Source of the DNA: Peribacillus frigoritolerans
GTDB lineage: Bacteria; Bacillota; Bacilli; Bacillales; DSM-1321
Direction: 5' to 3'
Assembly: GCF_030676415.1 (NCBI RefSeq)
Contig: NZ_JAUUTW010000006.1
Location: 124,001-188,000 of the forward strand
Length of the DNA: 64,000 nt
In this document: one piece after another, positions 55,494 to 63,740 of the stretch
How the letters are laid out: each line of letters opens with the position of its first letter
Position numbering within the stretch: the first letter of the stretch is position 1
Made by a program: the position numbers and the translations under genes
The notes under the pieces: generated by a model
The model's input: only the letters and a program-made list of their open reading frames with translations
What the model was told of the DNA's origin: nothing
Databases searched by the model: none

Positions 55494-56399
55494 TCAATCT
55501 TTATACACTTTAAGAGATTTCTTTATCTCATACAGTCTTTCCTGAACGACTTTCTCAAATTCGTAATTCTGCTGCAATAAGAATATATTCCTTGCCTCTT
55601 CATACCCTTTTGTGGCACTTTCCATGTTGTTCAGTGACTGCAAGGATTGGGCACGCTGATATAAAACTTCTCCCAAAAGGTACATAGATTCTTCTCGGAT
55701 TAAAATTTGAATAGCATCAGAGCAAATTTTTATAGATTCATAATATTGTGCGTCCTTATGTAAAGATTTTGTCAATCCGTAATGAATCCGGACTTTAATT
55801 CTATAGTTCATTGAGGTTTTGGGAAGTTGTTGAAATTGCTTAAGGGCATCTTTATAAGAGGCAATTGACTTTTTATATTCAGCAATTTCGTTATAAATAA
55901 TGGCTTTGCTATTCAAAATTTCTATTCTTTGAGCAGAAAAAATATGAAAATGAGTAGATAAGTCTAATGCTTGATCTAAAAAATCTAGGGATTTCAATCT
56001 ATCATTATCACAATAATATGCTACGATCCCCAAATGCCAGAGGATGAATTGTTTATTGATAGGTGACTGGAAATCTGCATGGTATTGTTCTGCTTCGAGA
56101 ATCCGTTTTACCTGCCGATACTCTCTATTTCTAATAGAAACCCTGACTTGAGATTTCACTTCCTCACTATATTCCATTCGGTCTGAATAAGTTTCTAAAA
56201 GTATATCTTCAATGCTGATACCTAAACGTAATGAGAGCTCATATAAAGTAGTCGCTAATGGAATGACTTTCCCCTTCTCTATGTTGCTTAGTTGTGCTTG
56301 AGTAATGATTCCCTCTGCCATGACTTTTTGTGTTATGCCTGACCTTTTTCTTAAAGTGTAGAGAACATTTCCGAGCTTAAAAGGAATACTTGCATCCAT
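55494..56399 (-). CDS. RRNPP-type quorum-sensing regulator (HTH + TPR)
   Basis: A 301-residue cytoplasmic regulator. An XRE-type helix-turn-helix covers residues 10-65 (LRKRSGITQKVMAEGIITQA, QLSNIEKGKVIPLATTLYEL), and the rest (about 75-300) is a series of TPR-like helix pairs that bind peptides in PlcR, NprR and Rgg-like proteins. GAGGAG lies 8 nt before the ATG. A short secreted-peptide gene starts 169 bp away in the opposite direction, which makes this a probable pheromone receptor for the adjoining peptide cluster. Activator versus repressor cannot be told. Confidence 0.85.
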   Translation of the reverse strand: MDASIPFKLGNVLYTLRKRSGITQKVMAEGIITQAQLSNIEKGKVIPLATTLYELSLRLGISIEDILLETYSDRMEYSEEVKSQVRVSIRNREYRQVKRILEAEQYHADFQSPINKQFILWHLGIVAYYCDNDRLKSLDFLDQALDLSTHFHIFSAQRIEILNSKAIIYNEIAEYKKSIASYKDALKQFQQLPKTSMNYRIKVRIHYGLTKSLHKDAQYYESIKICSDAIQILIREESMYLLGEVLYQRAQSLQSLNNMESATKGYEEARNIFLLQQNYEFEKVVQERLYEIKKSLKVYKD

Positions 56400-56420
56400 T
56401 TTACCAACTCCTCAAAATAT

Positions 56421-56448
56421 AAATACTTTTATATTTTTTTATGTATTT
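56421..56448. promoter_or_regulatory. inverted repeat between regulator and pheromone gene
   Basis: AAATAC-N16-GTATTT in the very AT-rich divergent region. It is a weak candidate for the regulator's binding site; it does not match the PlcR box. Confidence 0.3.
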
Positions 56449-56567
56449 CATTGGAAACACCAAAAAAATATCGAAAAAAATACTCTGTAGCAGTGATACA
56501 AGAAAAATGTACCATATCTGGATGGTTTATACTAGTTGTATCGATCAATATCAGGAGGTTAGGGTAT

Positions 56568-56696
56568 ATGAATAAAATATTAGTATCTGGGTTCTCCATT
56601 CTATTAACGCTAGCGATGGTTTTACAATTCGATTCAAGCGTCAATTTGGCTGTAGATGATCGGCCTATAATAAATGATCTGCCGAATCAGCATTAA
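56568..56696 (+). CDS. pheromone precursor (PapR/NprX-like signalling peptide)
   Basis: A 42-residue peptide with AGGAGG 9 nt before the ATG. It has a short basic start (MNK), a hydrophobic Sec-type signal core (ILVSGFSILLTLAMVLQF) and a polar C-terminus DDRPIINDLPNQH. This is the organisation of RRNPP pheromone precursors, which are exported, trimmed and re-imported to bind the TPR receptor. The mature signal is probably within the last 5-10 residues. It lies divergent from the HTH-TPR regulator; most known pairs are co-directional. No sequence identity to a named pheromone is claimed. Confidence 0.7.
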   Translation: MNKILVSGFSILLTLAMVLQFDSSVNLAVDDRPIINDLPNQH

Positions 56697-56783
56697 GATT
56701 TAAATACCAATATCGTCCTATGTTAAAAAGGAATGTGCCTAAAGGCGAATTTAAATAAAATAAATAAAAAAAGGATTATTTAT

Positions 56784-58175
56784 ATGAAAATAAGTAAAGA
56801 TCAATTATTGATTATAACCATTTCTTCATGTGTTATAGCTAGTGTGATGTCTACGTCCATGTTGACGATTGCGTTCCCTAATCTTGTAGACTTTTTTAAT
56901 ATTTCTTATTCCACACTTCAAGTTAGAAATATTCTATTCTTTTCTTTTTTCGCATTTCTCATTCCGCTTTTTGGTAAAGTGGGGGATAGGTTAGGCGCAA
57001 GAAAATTGTTGATATTTGGCCTATCGCTATTTATCGCATCTACCATTCTTAGTGGAACCACAAATAATTGGAATTTGTTTTTGCTCTATCAGACGCTTCA
57101 GGCAATTGCAGATGCAATGGTAGTACCGGCACAGGTATTATTGATTAGGCAAAGTTTTAAGGATAATAAGTTAGGGTGGGCTTTTGGATGGTTTTCCGGA
57201 GTTTTAGCGACTGCCTCACTTATTGGACCAGCTGCTGGTGGTTTGGTAATAAAATATTACTCTTGGCAAATGATATTTGGAGTATTGATTATCATAAGTT
57301 GCATATCCTTAATTCTTGTATTAATGGTAACTCCCAAGTCAAAAAAAAGAATCACGGCAAACCTTCATTTACCTTTAAAAAACAGTTTGGCTTTACTAGT
57401 TATGGTAATCAGTTTTCAATTCATATTCAACGATGAAATTAGTTTAGTGGAACGGTCACTTTCTATTGCTGTTACGATATTAAGTTTAATTTTATTTATA
57501 TTTTATGAACGGGCAAACCACGGAAATACTTCTTTGCTTCCAAGAAAGGCAATAAAAAACACCATTTTTATCTCTTCAATTATTAGAATATTCGTTCTTT
57601 TTACCATCACAAATGTAATAGTGCTTTACATTCCAAGTTACATGCGGGATATACACAATATTCAACCAGATATTGTTGGCTATATCATTATGGCAGATTC
57701 GATACTGGCCGTTTTGTTATCTGGGTATGCAGGTAAACTTGCAGATTTAAAAGACAATAGAAACCTTTTACTTTTATCTATTTCGATTTCCATAATTGGA
57801 ATGGTAAACCTTACTTTGACAATGTTTAATGGCAGCTTAATTTTCTTTATATTTGCATTTCTCCTTTTTGGATTGGCCGGTGTCATTTCCATGCCCACAC
57901 AAAATAAAATTGCTATGATGTCCGTTCCTGAGGAAGAAACAGGGGTTTATATGGGTTTATTCCAGATGGTGCAGTTTGGAACTGGGGCTTTCGCGGCGGG
58001 GGTATTCAACACTTTATTGGACTATGGCACTGACAAAGGTGACTTTTCCCAAGTTGGTTTTTCATACGTGTTATTCATTTGTATAGGATTATATTTGGTG
58101 GCTATAGGAACAGTCATTTATGATAAAAGGCTTCTAAAGAGCAATATAAAATTGTCTTTGAAAGAAGAAGTATAA
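56784..58175 (+). CDS. MFS exporter of the RiPP cluster
   Basis: A 463-residue, 14-helix DHA2-like MFS protein. It shows LTIAFPNLVDFFNISYSTLQ near the start, GKVGDRLGARKLLIFGLSLF (motif A) and GPAAGGLVIKYYSWQMIFGV (motif C-like antiporter element). The chosen ATG has AAGGA at 8-nt spacing; a GTG 17 codons upstream is unlikely. Only 71 bp separate it from the first precursor gene and no terminator intervenes, so it is probably co-transcribed. It is the candidate exporter or immunity protein for the mature peptide. Confidence 0.87.
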   Translation: MKISKDQLLIITISSCVIASVMSTSMLTIAFPNLVDFFNISYSTLQVRNILFFSFFAFLIPLFGKVGDRLGARKLLIFGLSLFIASTILSGTTNNWNLFLLYQTLQAIADAMVVPAQVLLIRQSFKDNKLGWAFGWFSGVLATASLIGPAAGGLVIKYYSWQMIFGVLIIISCISLILVLMVTPKSKKRITANLHLPLKNSLALLVMVISFQFIFNDEISLVERSLSIAVTILSLILFIFYERANHGNTSLLPRKAIKNTIFISSIIRIFVLFTITNVIVLYIPSYMRDIHNIQPDIVGYIIMADSILAVLLSGYAGKLADLKDNRNLLLLSISISIIGMVNLTLTMFNGSLIFFIFAFLLFGLAGVISMPTQNKIAMMSVPEEETGVYMGLFQMVQFGTGAFAAGVFNTLLDYGTDKGDFSQVGFSYVLFICIGLYLVAIGTVIYDKRLLKSNIKLSLKEEV

Positions 58176-58246
58176 TTCTCGTTTAGCTGAAAGTGAAATA
58201 TGCCAAGAAGAGACAGCTTTGAAGTGATTTAAAGGAGGTGAAACAT

Positions 58247-58381
58247 ATGACTAAGCAAGTGGAAAATACACAAGCGGAAAAGCTAGTGGAAAACCTTGAA
58301 GTAATCGAAGCTAAAGAGCTAGAAGTGGGTAGTGCATTTCATGCATTCCGTTTCAGTACAGTGTCGGACACAGAAAAATAG
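58247..58381 (+). CDS. RiPP precursor peptide, copy 1
   Basis: A 44-residue peptide with an optimal AAGGAGG ribosome site. The acidic leader (MTKQVENTQAEKLVENLEVI then EAKELEV) is probably helical; the predicted core begins near GSAFHAFRFSTVSDTEK. There is no cysteine anywhere. The core has one Arg, one His, three Phe, and Ser/Thr/Asp residues as possible modification sites. The gene is followed at once by two near copies and then by radical SAM, MNIO and arginase-fold genes, which is why it is called a RiPP precursor. The leader/core border is inferred. Confidence 0.85.
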   Translation: MTKQVENTQAEKLVENLEVIEAKELEVGSAFHAFRFSTVSDTEK

Positions 58382-58436
58382 ATTAGAGCCTAGAAGTTAC
58401 AGGCAATCCAGTGCAAATGTTAAGGAGGTGAAACAT

Positions 58437-58571
58437 ATGACTAAGCAAGTGGAAAATACACAAGCGGAAAAGCTAGTGGAAAACCTTGAAGTAATCGAAG
58501 CTAAAGAGCTAGAAGTGGGTAGTGCATTTCATGCATTCCGTTTCAGTACAGTGTCGGACACAGAAAAATAG
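58437..58571 (+). CDS. RiPP precursor peptide, copy 2
   Basis: Identical in coding sequence to copy 1 (44 residues, core GSAFHAFRFSTVSDTEK), with its own AAGGAGG site. A longer frame that starts at 58332 inside copy 1 exists only because the intergenic part lacks stops; the ribosome site and conservation fix the start here. Confidence 0.85.
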   Translation: MTKQVENTQAEKLVENLEVIEAKELEVGSAFHAFRFSTVSDTEK

Positions 58572-58626
58572 ATTAGAGCCTAGAAGTTACAGGCAATCCA
58601 TTGCAGATGTTAAGGAGGTGAAACAT

Positions 58627-58761
58627 ATGACTAAGCAAGTGGAAAATACACAAGCGGAAAAGCTAGTGGAAAACCTTGAAGTAATCGAAGCTAAAGAGCT
58701 AGAAGTGGGTAGCGCGTTTCATGCATTCCGTTTCAGTACAGTGTCGGACGCAGAAAAATAA
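58627..58761 (+). CDS. RiPP precursor peptide, copy 3
   Basis: A 44-residue precursor differing from the others only at the C-terminus (SDAEK for SDTEK), with two further synonymous changes in the Gly-Ser-Ala codons. It ends TAA instead of TAG. The preserved leader and core suggest all three are substrates of one enzyme set. The Thr-to-Ala change suggests that Thr is not an essential modification site. Confidence 0.85.
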   Translation: MTKQVENTQAEKLVENLEVIEAKELEVGSAFHAFRFSTVSDAEK

Positions 58762-58789
58762 GTTAGATCCTAATCCATAATGGTGATTC

Positions 58790-58829
58790 AAAGAGAGTGT
58801 TAGCTTTTAAAGAAACTAGCACTCTCTTT
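58790..58829 (+). other. intercistronic hairpin between precursors and enzymes
   Basis: A 14-bp stem AAAGAGAGTGTTAG / CTAGCACTCTCTTT (one U-G wobble) with a 12-nt loop and no U-tract. It is probably a partial terminator or stability element that keeps precursor mRNA in excess over the enzyme genes, a usual arrangement in RiPP operons (inferred). Confidence 0.7.
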
Positions 58830-58856
58830 GGATAAATAAAAGGAGAATTTCTTTAG

Positions 58857-60743
58857 ATGGAAAATTCAGATGCTATGATAGTTTTTCCTCCTCTAACTGA
58901 AGCCAGGCTCTTTCCATATTTAAGTTTACCTATGATTACTAGTTTTTTGAGGAACAAGGGAATGAGTGTAAGTCAAATTGATTTAAATATTGAATTATGC
59001 CATACCCTCTTTAGTGAAGATTGTTTAGCTGAATATGTGAGCATCAATGAAAACGGAAATAAAGACTTAAAATTGATATATAAAGTCGAAATGGCTAAAT
59101 ACTTATTCAAAGAACAAAAGCAACTTTACAATAATGTATTTATTGAGAAAAGATCTCCTGATTCATTGAAGTATGATGTTCGGTTGGTGAGACAAGGCAT
59201 AGAACTATTACTAGTAAATTCGTTTTTAAAACTTGAGATTACCTCATTGGAAGAAATCCTTGAATTGGTAAGGGATTTTAGTTGGAAAAAAAGTGATATG
59301 CCAACAAAGGTTTTATACGAAAATATCAAAGAAAAAATTCTTAACGATAAGCCCAAAATCTTCGCGCTTTCTATTGCATACTATAGCCAAATATTACCTT
59401 CCCTTTTAATATGCAAGTGGATTAGAGAACTTTCCCCTACTACCCACATTATTCTGGGTGGGCAACAAATCATGATTCGTCAATCATCTTTCTTTAGCCT
59501 AAATGGATTAAATCAATTTGTGGATTCATTAGGAATATCAGCAGGTGAAGAAACATTATTCATGTTAGACAGGTATTTGAAAAACGATTGCGAAATCGGG
59601 AAGGTGCCGGATATTGTTTGGCTTAATGAGAATAATGTTGAAAATATCCCATCTAAGTCTGCATATAGGATTACCGATGCCTTACCACCTGATTTTTCTG
59701 ATTTACCGTACAAAAACTATTTAGATGAAGAAGTGCATATGTCCTTGATTACATGTGTGGGGTGTTACTGGGGACGATGTACTTTTTGTTCATATGGTAA
59801 TAGATCAAGGAAAGAAAAAAGTTATCAGCAGAAAACGGCAAGACAAGTAGCAAACGAGTGCGAGGATATCATTAATAATTACGGGGTTAATAGAATTAAT
59901 TTCATAGATGAGAATACTAATTTGAGGCTTGTCGTCAATGCAGTCAAAATACTTAAATCTAGAGGTTATGAAATTAAATTCAGTACACGAAACCGTCTTG
60001 AGAATGTGTTGTTAGACGCTGGATTTTGTTTTGAACTAAGTAATTTAGGTTGTATTTTAATGTCTGTTGGCTATGAAACCAATTCTCAAAGGATTTTAGA
60101 TTCCTTGGATAAAGGAGTGCAATCTAGTAATTATCAACAGATAATAGATAATTTACATAATGCCAACATTACGCTGCGAATGTCTATAATTGGTGGCTTA
60201 CCTGGTGAAACCGAGGATGAAATTAAACGTTCTGAGGAATTTTTACTTAAAAATCAAGATAAAATTGGCATCGACGTCATGCAAATGCTCGTCTTAGAAC
60301 CAGGTACCTATATTTATGAAAATACAAATAATCCTGATATCCATATTCAATCAAGCAAGAATCTAAGAGGAAACAAATTACTCAATTATGGGATGGGTAG
60401 AATGGGAGCTACATTTCAATACGCTGACGGAAAAACGTTTGAAGAAAAGCTGGATAGATTCTTGCAACTGCACAAAAATGTCAACCCCCAAAAAAATGAT
60501 GAGCTTCCTCCTGATAAATACAAAACGGAAGGACAGGATATCACTTCAAATACCTTATTGATAAACCCATGGACTAAAATCATTCAGTTAGATAAAACGT
60601 ATATCATGGATTTTGTATGGCAAAGAATCTTTTTAGTGCCAGAATCCTTAGAAGTATTCGGAAACACACTGATAATTAGCAAGGCAGACGATAAAAAGTA
60701 CCTTGAGTATTTTGTCGAAAAAGGTGTGATTAATCTTAAATAA
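58857..60743 (+). CDS. cobalamin-binding-domain radical SAM enzyme
   Basis: A 628-residue enzyme. The N-terminal part (about 5-240) resembles a B12-binding Rossmann domain (IVFPPLTEARLFPYLSLPMI, then FALSIAYYSQILPSLLICKW, ILGGQQ). The radical SAM domain begins with CVGCYWGRCTFCSYGN; the likely cluster cysteines C303, C308 and C311 have CX4CX2C spacing rather than the usual CX3CX2C, and C300 is nearby. Later blocks include MSVGYETNSQRILDSLDKG and IGGLPGETEDEI. Such enzymes often C-methylate unactivated carbons, but some do other chemistry. AGGAGA precedes the ATG. Confidence 0.88.
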   Translation: MENSDAMIVFPPLTEARLFPYLSLPMITSFLRNKGMSVSQIDLNIELCHTLFSEDCLAEYVSINENGNKDLKLIYKVEMAKYLFKEQKQLYNNVFIEKRSPDSLKYDVRLVRQGIELLLVNSFLKLEITSLEEILELVRDFSWKKSDMPTKVLYENIKEKILNDKPKIFALSIAYYSQILPSLLICKWIRELSPTTHIILGGQQIMIRQSSFFSLNGLNQFVDSLGISAGEETLFMLDRYLKNDCEIGKVPDIVWLNENNVENIPSKSAYRITDALPPDFSDLPYKNYLDEEVHMSLITCVGCYWGRCTFCSYGNRSRKEKSYQQKTARQVANECEDIINNYGVNRINFIDENTNLRLVVNAVKILKSRGYEIKFSTRNRLENVLLDAGFCFELSNLGCILMSVGYETNSQRILDSLDKGVQSSNYQQIIDNLHNANITLRMSIIGGLPGETEDEIKRSEEFLLKNQDKIGIDVMQMLVLEPGTYIYENTNNPDIHIQSSKNLRGNKLLNYGMGRMGATFQYADGKTFEEKLDRFLQLHKNVNPQKNDELPPDKYKTEGQDITSNTLLINPWTKIIQLDKTYIMDFVWQRIFLVPESLEVFGNTLIISKADDKKYLEYFVEKGVINLK

Positions 60744-60767
60744 AATAACTATGAGGAGGAATTTCAA

Positions 60768-61733
60768 ATGAGCACAGTCTATCAGAAAATAAAATTTCCG
60801 AATGTAAAGGAAAAACTTGGACTTGGTTTAGGCATGGATTTACCTTGGGGGGATGATATAGGTTTTTCCAGCAAGGGGGACCATGACGATATCACGCTTA
60901 AGATGAAAGGCTTTTTTCAAAATTATAAAGACGAGTTCAATTATATTTTCTTTGCTTTTCAACCGAAAAATAGAAGTGTGTTAAAAGCCGAGGACTACTT
61001 TGATGCCTATGATAGATTATTCGAAGCCAATCCACATCTAAAAGCGAGAGCATTCCATCAAACGATTTTAAATATGGGGGCTACCGAATATTACAAAAAA
61101 ACAGAAATCATAGAATTCACAAATAAGATTATAGAAAGATATGACATAAAATGGATTGTAGAAGATCTTGGCCTGTGGTCAATAAAAGGGAAAACCGTCC
61201 CTTTCCCTTTACCGCCATATATGACACCAGCAGGATTGGAAGCTTGTATAAAGAACATAAACGAATACCAATCTGAACTGGCTGTTCCAGTTTCAGTTGA
61301 GTTTCCTGGATTCACTGAAGGTACTAACTTCTTTATTGGGGAAATAAATGGATTTGAGTATTTCAGAACATTGGTCGAGGAGACAAACTCCCCTATCACT
61401 ATAGATATTGGTCATATCCTTAGTTATCAATGGCTGTTAGGGAATACAAATGAAAAGATGTTCAATGGTTTAGAAAAATTACCTTTTGAGAACTGTTTTG
61501 AATTGCATCTTTCAGGTTGTCAAATTATTAAAGGGAAATTCAGAGATCTGCATCATGGAGTTTTAATGGATGAACAAATCCTGCTTTTAGATTACTTGCT
61601 TCCTTTATGCCCTAATTTAAAAGCCATTACATATGAAGACCCTAAATATACAGATGAAGGAATATTAATTCCGAAGTCACAGAAAAATTATCAAAGAATG
61701 AAGGAGGCAGTTGAAAAATGGCAAATGATTTAA
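60768..61733 (+). CDS. DUF692/MNIO multinuclear iron oxidative enzyme
   Basis: A 321-residue TIM-barrel protein of the DUF692 family (MbnB, TglH and relatives), which use two or three iron ions to oxidise residues in precursor peptides. It aligns with the family through GLGLGMDLPW at the start, the AFHQT His (residue 97), EDLGLW (132-137), VSVEFPGF (E178), TIDIGH (D213, H216), ELHLSG (H247), RDLHHG (D260-H263) and TYEDP (E290). The iron-ligand pattern appears complete. GAGGAGG precedes the ATG. It overlaps its partner gene by 16 nt. As the precursor lacks Cys, its target must be another residue. Confidence 0.87.
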   Translation: MSTVYQKIKFPNVKEKLGLGLGMDLPWGDDIGFSSKGDHDDITLKMKGFFQNYKDEFNYIFFAFQPKNRSVLKAEDYFDAYDRLFEANPHLKARAFHQTILNMGATEYYKKTEIIEFTNKIIERYDIKWIVEDLGLWSIKGKTVPFPLPPYMTPAGLEACIKNINEYQSELAVPVSVEFPGFTEGTNFFIGEINGFEYFRTLVEETNSPITIDIGHILSYQWLLGNTNEKMFNGLEKLPFENCFELHLSGCQIIKGKFRDLHHGVLMDEQILLLDYLLPLCPNLKAITYEDPKYTDEGILIPKSQKNYQRMKEAVEKWQMI

Positions 61734-62512
61734 AACCAAAGAATTATTCGCTAGACGAGTTACTTTACAATTTATTATATGATTACCAATATCGAAATAA
61801 CTTTTTAAATGATGAATTTAATGAATTGAATTTATCAGCTGATAATTTAAATCACATAAAAACAATAGATAAAGAAGAGCTTGTAGCAACCGCTGCAACG
61901 ATTGTAAGAAATTTAATGAGTGGAAATATCGAACATAAAGGTGGTTTAAGAACTTCTTTTCCCGGTGTTTTTCAGGCTTTAGAAATCCTTGAAACCGACA
62001 TAACGCTGCTAATGCATAAGTTCCTGGCGTCCAAACATTTCGAGTGTTACATGGAATTGCCCTATGCAGGGGAAGGTACATGTATCGAGGAAGCGTTTTA
62101 CAATTATTTGTCTGAAAACAAAGAGTTTATCCTTGCGGCTGATAATAATCATTTACTATTAAAACACGAATTTTTAAATGCCATTTTATCTATACTAACA
62201 GTCAATAAATACCCATTTTTCAGAATAGATAGTGACCTGGTTAAAAATAATGGTCATATTTACTATGCGTACCAAACATATTCCAAAGAAATAGCCGAGG
62301 CACTAAGTGGAAAAAAAGTAGCTAGTGATTCCGAAAAGGTTATATGGCTTTATGCAGCGACCGAAAGAAATTTAATTAGGGGCCCCATTCATCCAAGTAT
62401 ATTAGAAATGGTAGAAATAGGAGGTTCAAGGGAAATAAACCGCCAACAAAAGTTCAAACAAGACCAGATAGATTGGATTCTAAACTTAGGATTAATCAAG
62501 AATGATGGATAA
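61718..62512 (+). CDS. probable MNIO partner protein
   Basis: A 264-residue protein of no sure family. The N-terminal ~65 residues (LDELLYNLLYDYQYRNNFLN, then NELNLSADNLNHIKTIDKEE, LVATAATIVRNLM) resemble the short helical domain found at the start of MNIO partner proteins and some RiPP leader-like proteins. The remainder is mixed alpha/beta. MNIOs usually need such a partner to bind the leader peptide (MbnC, TglI), and the overlapping gene order supports that role. The assignment is by context. Confidence 0.65.
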   Translation: MANDLKPKNYSLDELLYNLLYDYQYRNNFLNDEFNELNLSADNLNHIKTIDKEELVATAATIVRNLMSGNIEHKGGLRTSFPGVFQALEILETDITLLMHKFLASKHFECYMELPYAGEGTCIEEAFYNYLSENKEFILAADNNHLLLKHEFLNAILSILTVNKYPFFRIDSDLVKNNGHIYYAYQTYSKEIAEALSGKKVASDSEKVIWLYAATERNLIRGPIHPSILEMVEIGGSREINRQQKFKQDQIDWILNLGLIKNDG

Positions 62513-63740
62513 AATATATGTATATGAGGAACATAGTGAGGTATTTTCATATTGGGTAAATGAAGTTCCTAGGAATAGTACCTTGGTTTATTTTGATCAA
62601 CACTTAGATTTAAAGTTCATAGAAAATTCAAAAATGAAAAGAATCAGTCAGTTCATTAAAGAGGGTCTTTGCATTGATGAGTTGAAAAAAGATACTCCTT
62701 GTAGGGAAGATGGAAGATATTCTTATGGGATTGATGACTTTTTGTACGCTGCAATACAAGAGGGTCTTTTTCGGAAAATTATATGGGTATACCCTCGGAT
62801 GTTGGGAGAAAAAGGGTTTAGTGATTTACTTTGGGGGCTTTTATCCCTTGTACCCAACCATGGAAAAGAATTCATATCAAGCTTTAGAAACGGAAAAAAT
62901 TCTGCTTCTGTACAATTAAATAATATTGAGTTACATGTCACAACTATTGAATATCTGCGAGAATTCATAATTAATGAACAGGTTATTGTAGATATCGATT
63001 TGGATTATTTTTATGATCCCAAGACTAATGATTTATCGAATGATATAGACGAAACCTTAAATGTATTGAACGATCTCGGCCTCTTTAATCAAGTGAAAAC
63101 AATGACCTATTCTATCAAAAGTGGGTTTCTACCTGAAAGTTTCAGGTGGATGGGGGAATATATAGCCGGGCAAATGGGGAGGAAAATTGTATATTCCAAG
63201 GAAGATAAATTTTCCCCGAAGGTAACGATGGAGAAAATTTCATCAAATAAAAAGTTGAGTCTAGCAGAAATAGATGAATTAAACTTTGAATTGAGACCAT
63301 TAGGAGCAATAGGGTGGAAATTGAAATCGATTCTCTATACCCAGTCTGGTGAAATTGAACTTGCTAAGAATTGCTATCAAATAGCGACTAAAACAGGTGA
63401 TGATTCATATTGGGCTGCCTATGTTTTAGGCATTCACTTTTTCAAGGATAGTAATTATGAAGAGGCTTTAAATTGGTTTAGTAAAACTGGAAATATAGTG
63501 GATACCATCGAGGCACATGGCCTAATATTACGTTTAATTTGTTGCCTTCGTTTGGAGCTGTATCAAAAAGGATATGGTTTATCAAAAGAGTGCATCGAAT
63601 TATTACCTATGAGAATAGAGGGTTATATATTGGGTGAAGTATTCGCATCAAAACTAGGAATGAAATTATTGGATTTTGATGGCAAGATCCATTACGACCC
63701 TTCGCAATCAGTAATTAGTCGAGCTGATACGAAACCATGA
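62502..63740 (+). CDS. UPF0489 arginase-fold protein, candidate peptide arginase
   Basis: A 412-residue protein. The N-terminal domain (about 1-240) matches UPF0489: EEHSEVFSYW, then FDQHLDLKF (D-x-H-x-D, residues 32-36) and VDIDLDYF (D164, D166, D168), which are the manganese-ligand motifs of the arginase/deacetylase fold. Peptide arginases of this kind (OspR type) turn arginine in RiPP cores into ornithine. The C-terminal ~140 residues form TPR-like helices (IELAKNCYQIATKTGDDSYW, YEEALNWFSKTG), possibly for peptide binding. The start overlaps the partner gene by 11 nt. Confidence 0.75.
   Translation: MMDKIYVYEEHSEVFSYWVNEVPRNSTLVYFDQHLDLKFIENSKMKRISQFIKEGLCIDELKKDTPCREDGRYSYGIDDFLYAAIQEGLFRKIIWVYPRMLGEKGFSDLLWGLLSLVPNHGKEFISSFRNGKNSASVQLNNIELHVTTIEYLREFIINEQVIVDIDLDYFYDPKTNDLSNDIDETLNVLNDLGLFNQVKTMTYSIKSGFLPESFRWMGEYIAGQMGRKIVYSKEDKFSPKVTMEKISSNKKLSLAEIDELNFELRPLGAIGWKLKSILYTQSGEIELAKNCYQIATKTGDDSYWAAYVLGIHFFKDSNYEEALNWFSKTGNIVDTIEAHGLILRLICCLRLELYQKGYGLSKECIELLPMRIEGYILGEVFASKLGMKLLDFDGKIHYDPSQSVISRADTKP

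Larger units (their letters stand above)
58232..58771 (+). repeat. 190-bp tandem repeat carrying three precursor genes
   Basis: Three head-to-tail units with an exact 190-bp period (ATGs at 58247, 58437 and 58627), each with AAGGAGGTGAAACAT before the ATG. Units 1 and 2 have identical coding sequence; unit 3 differs by three bases (two synonymous, one Thr-to-Ala). This indicates recent duplication. Confidence 0.95.

Noticed and set aside
58332-58571. 79-codon frame reading through precursor copy 1 into copy 2 (and the same at 58522-58761)
   Set aside because: Starts out of frame inside the preceding copy; ribosome site and repeat conservation place the true start at the 44-codon frame.
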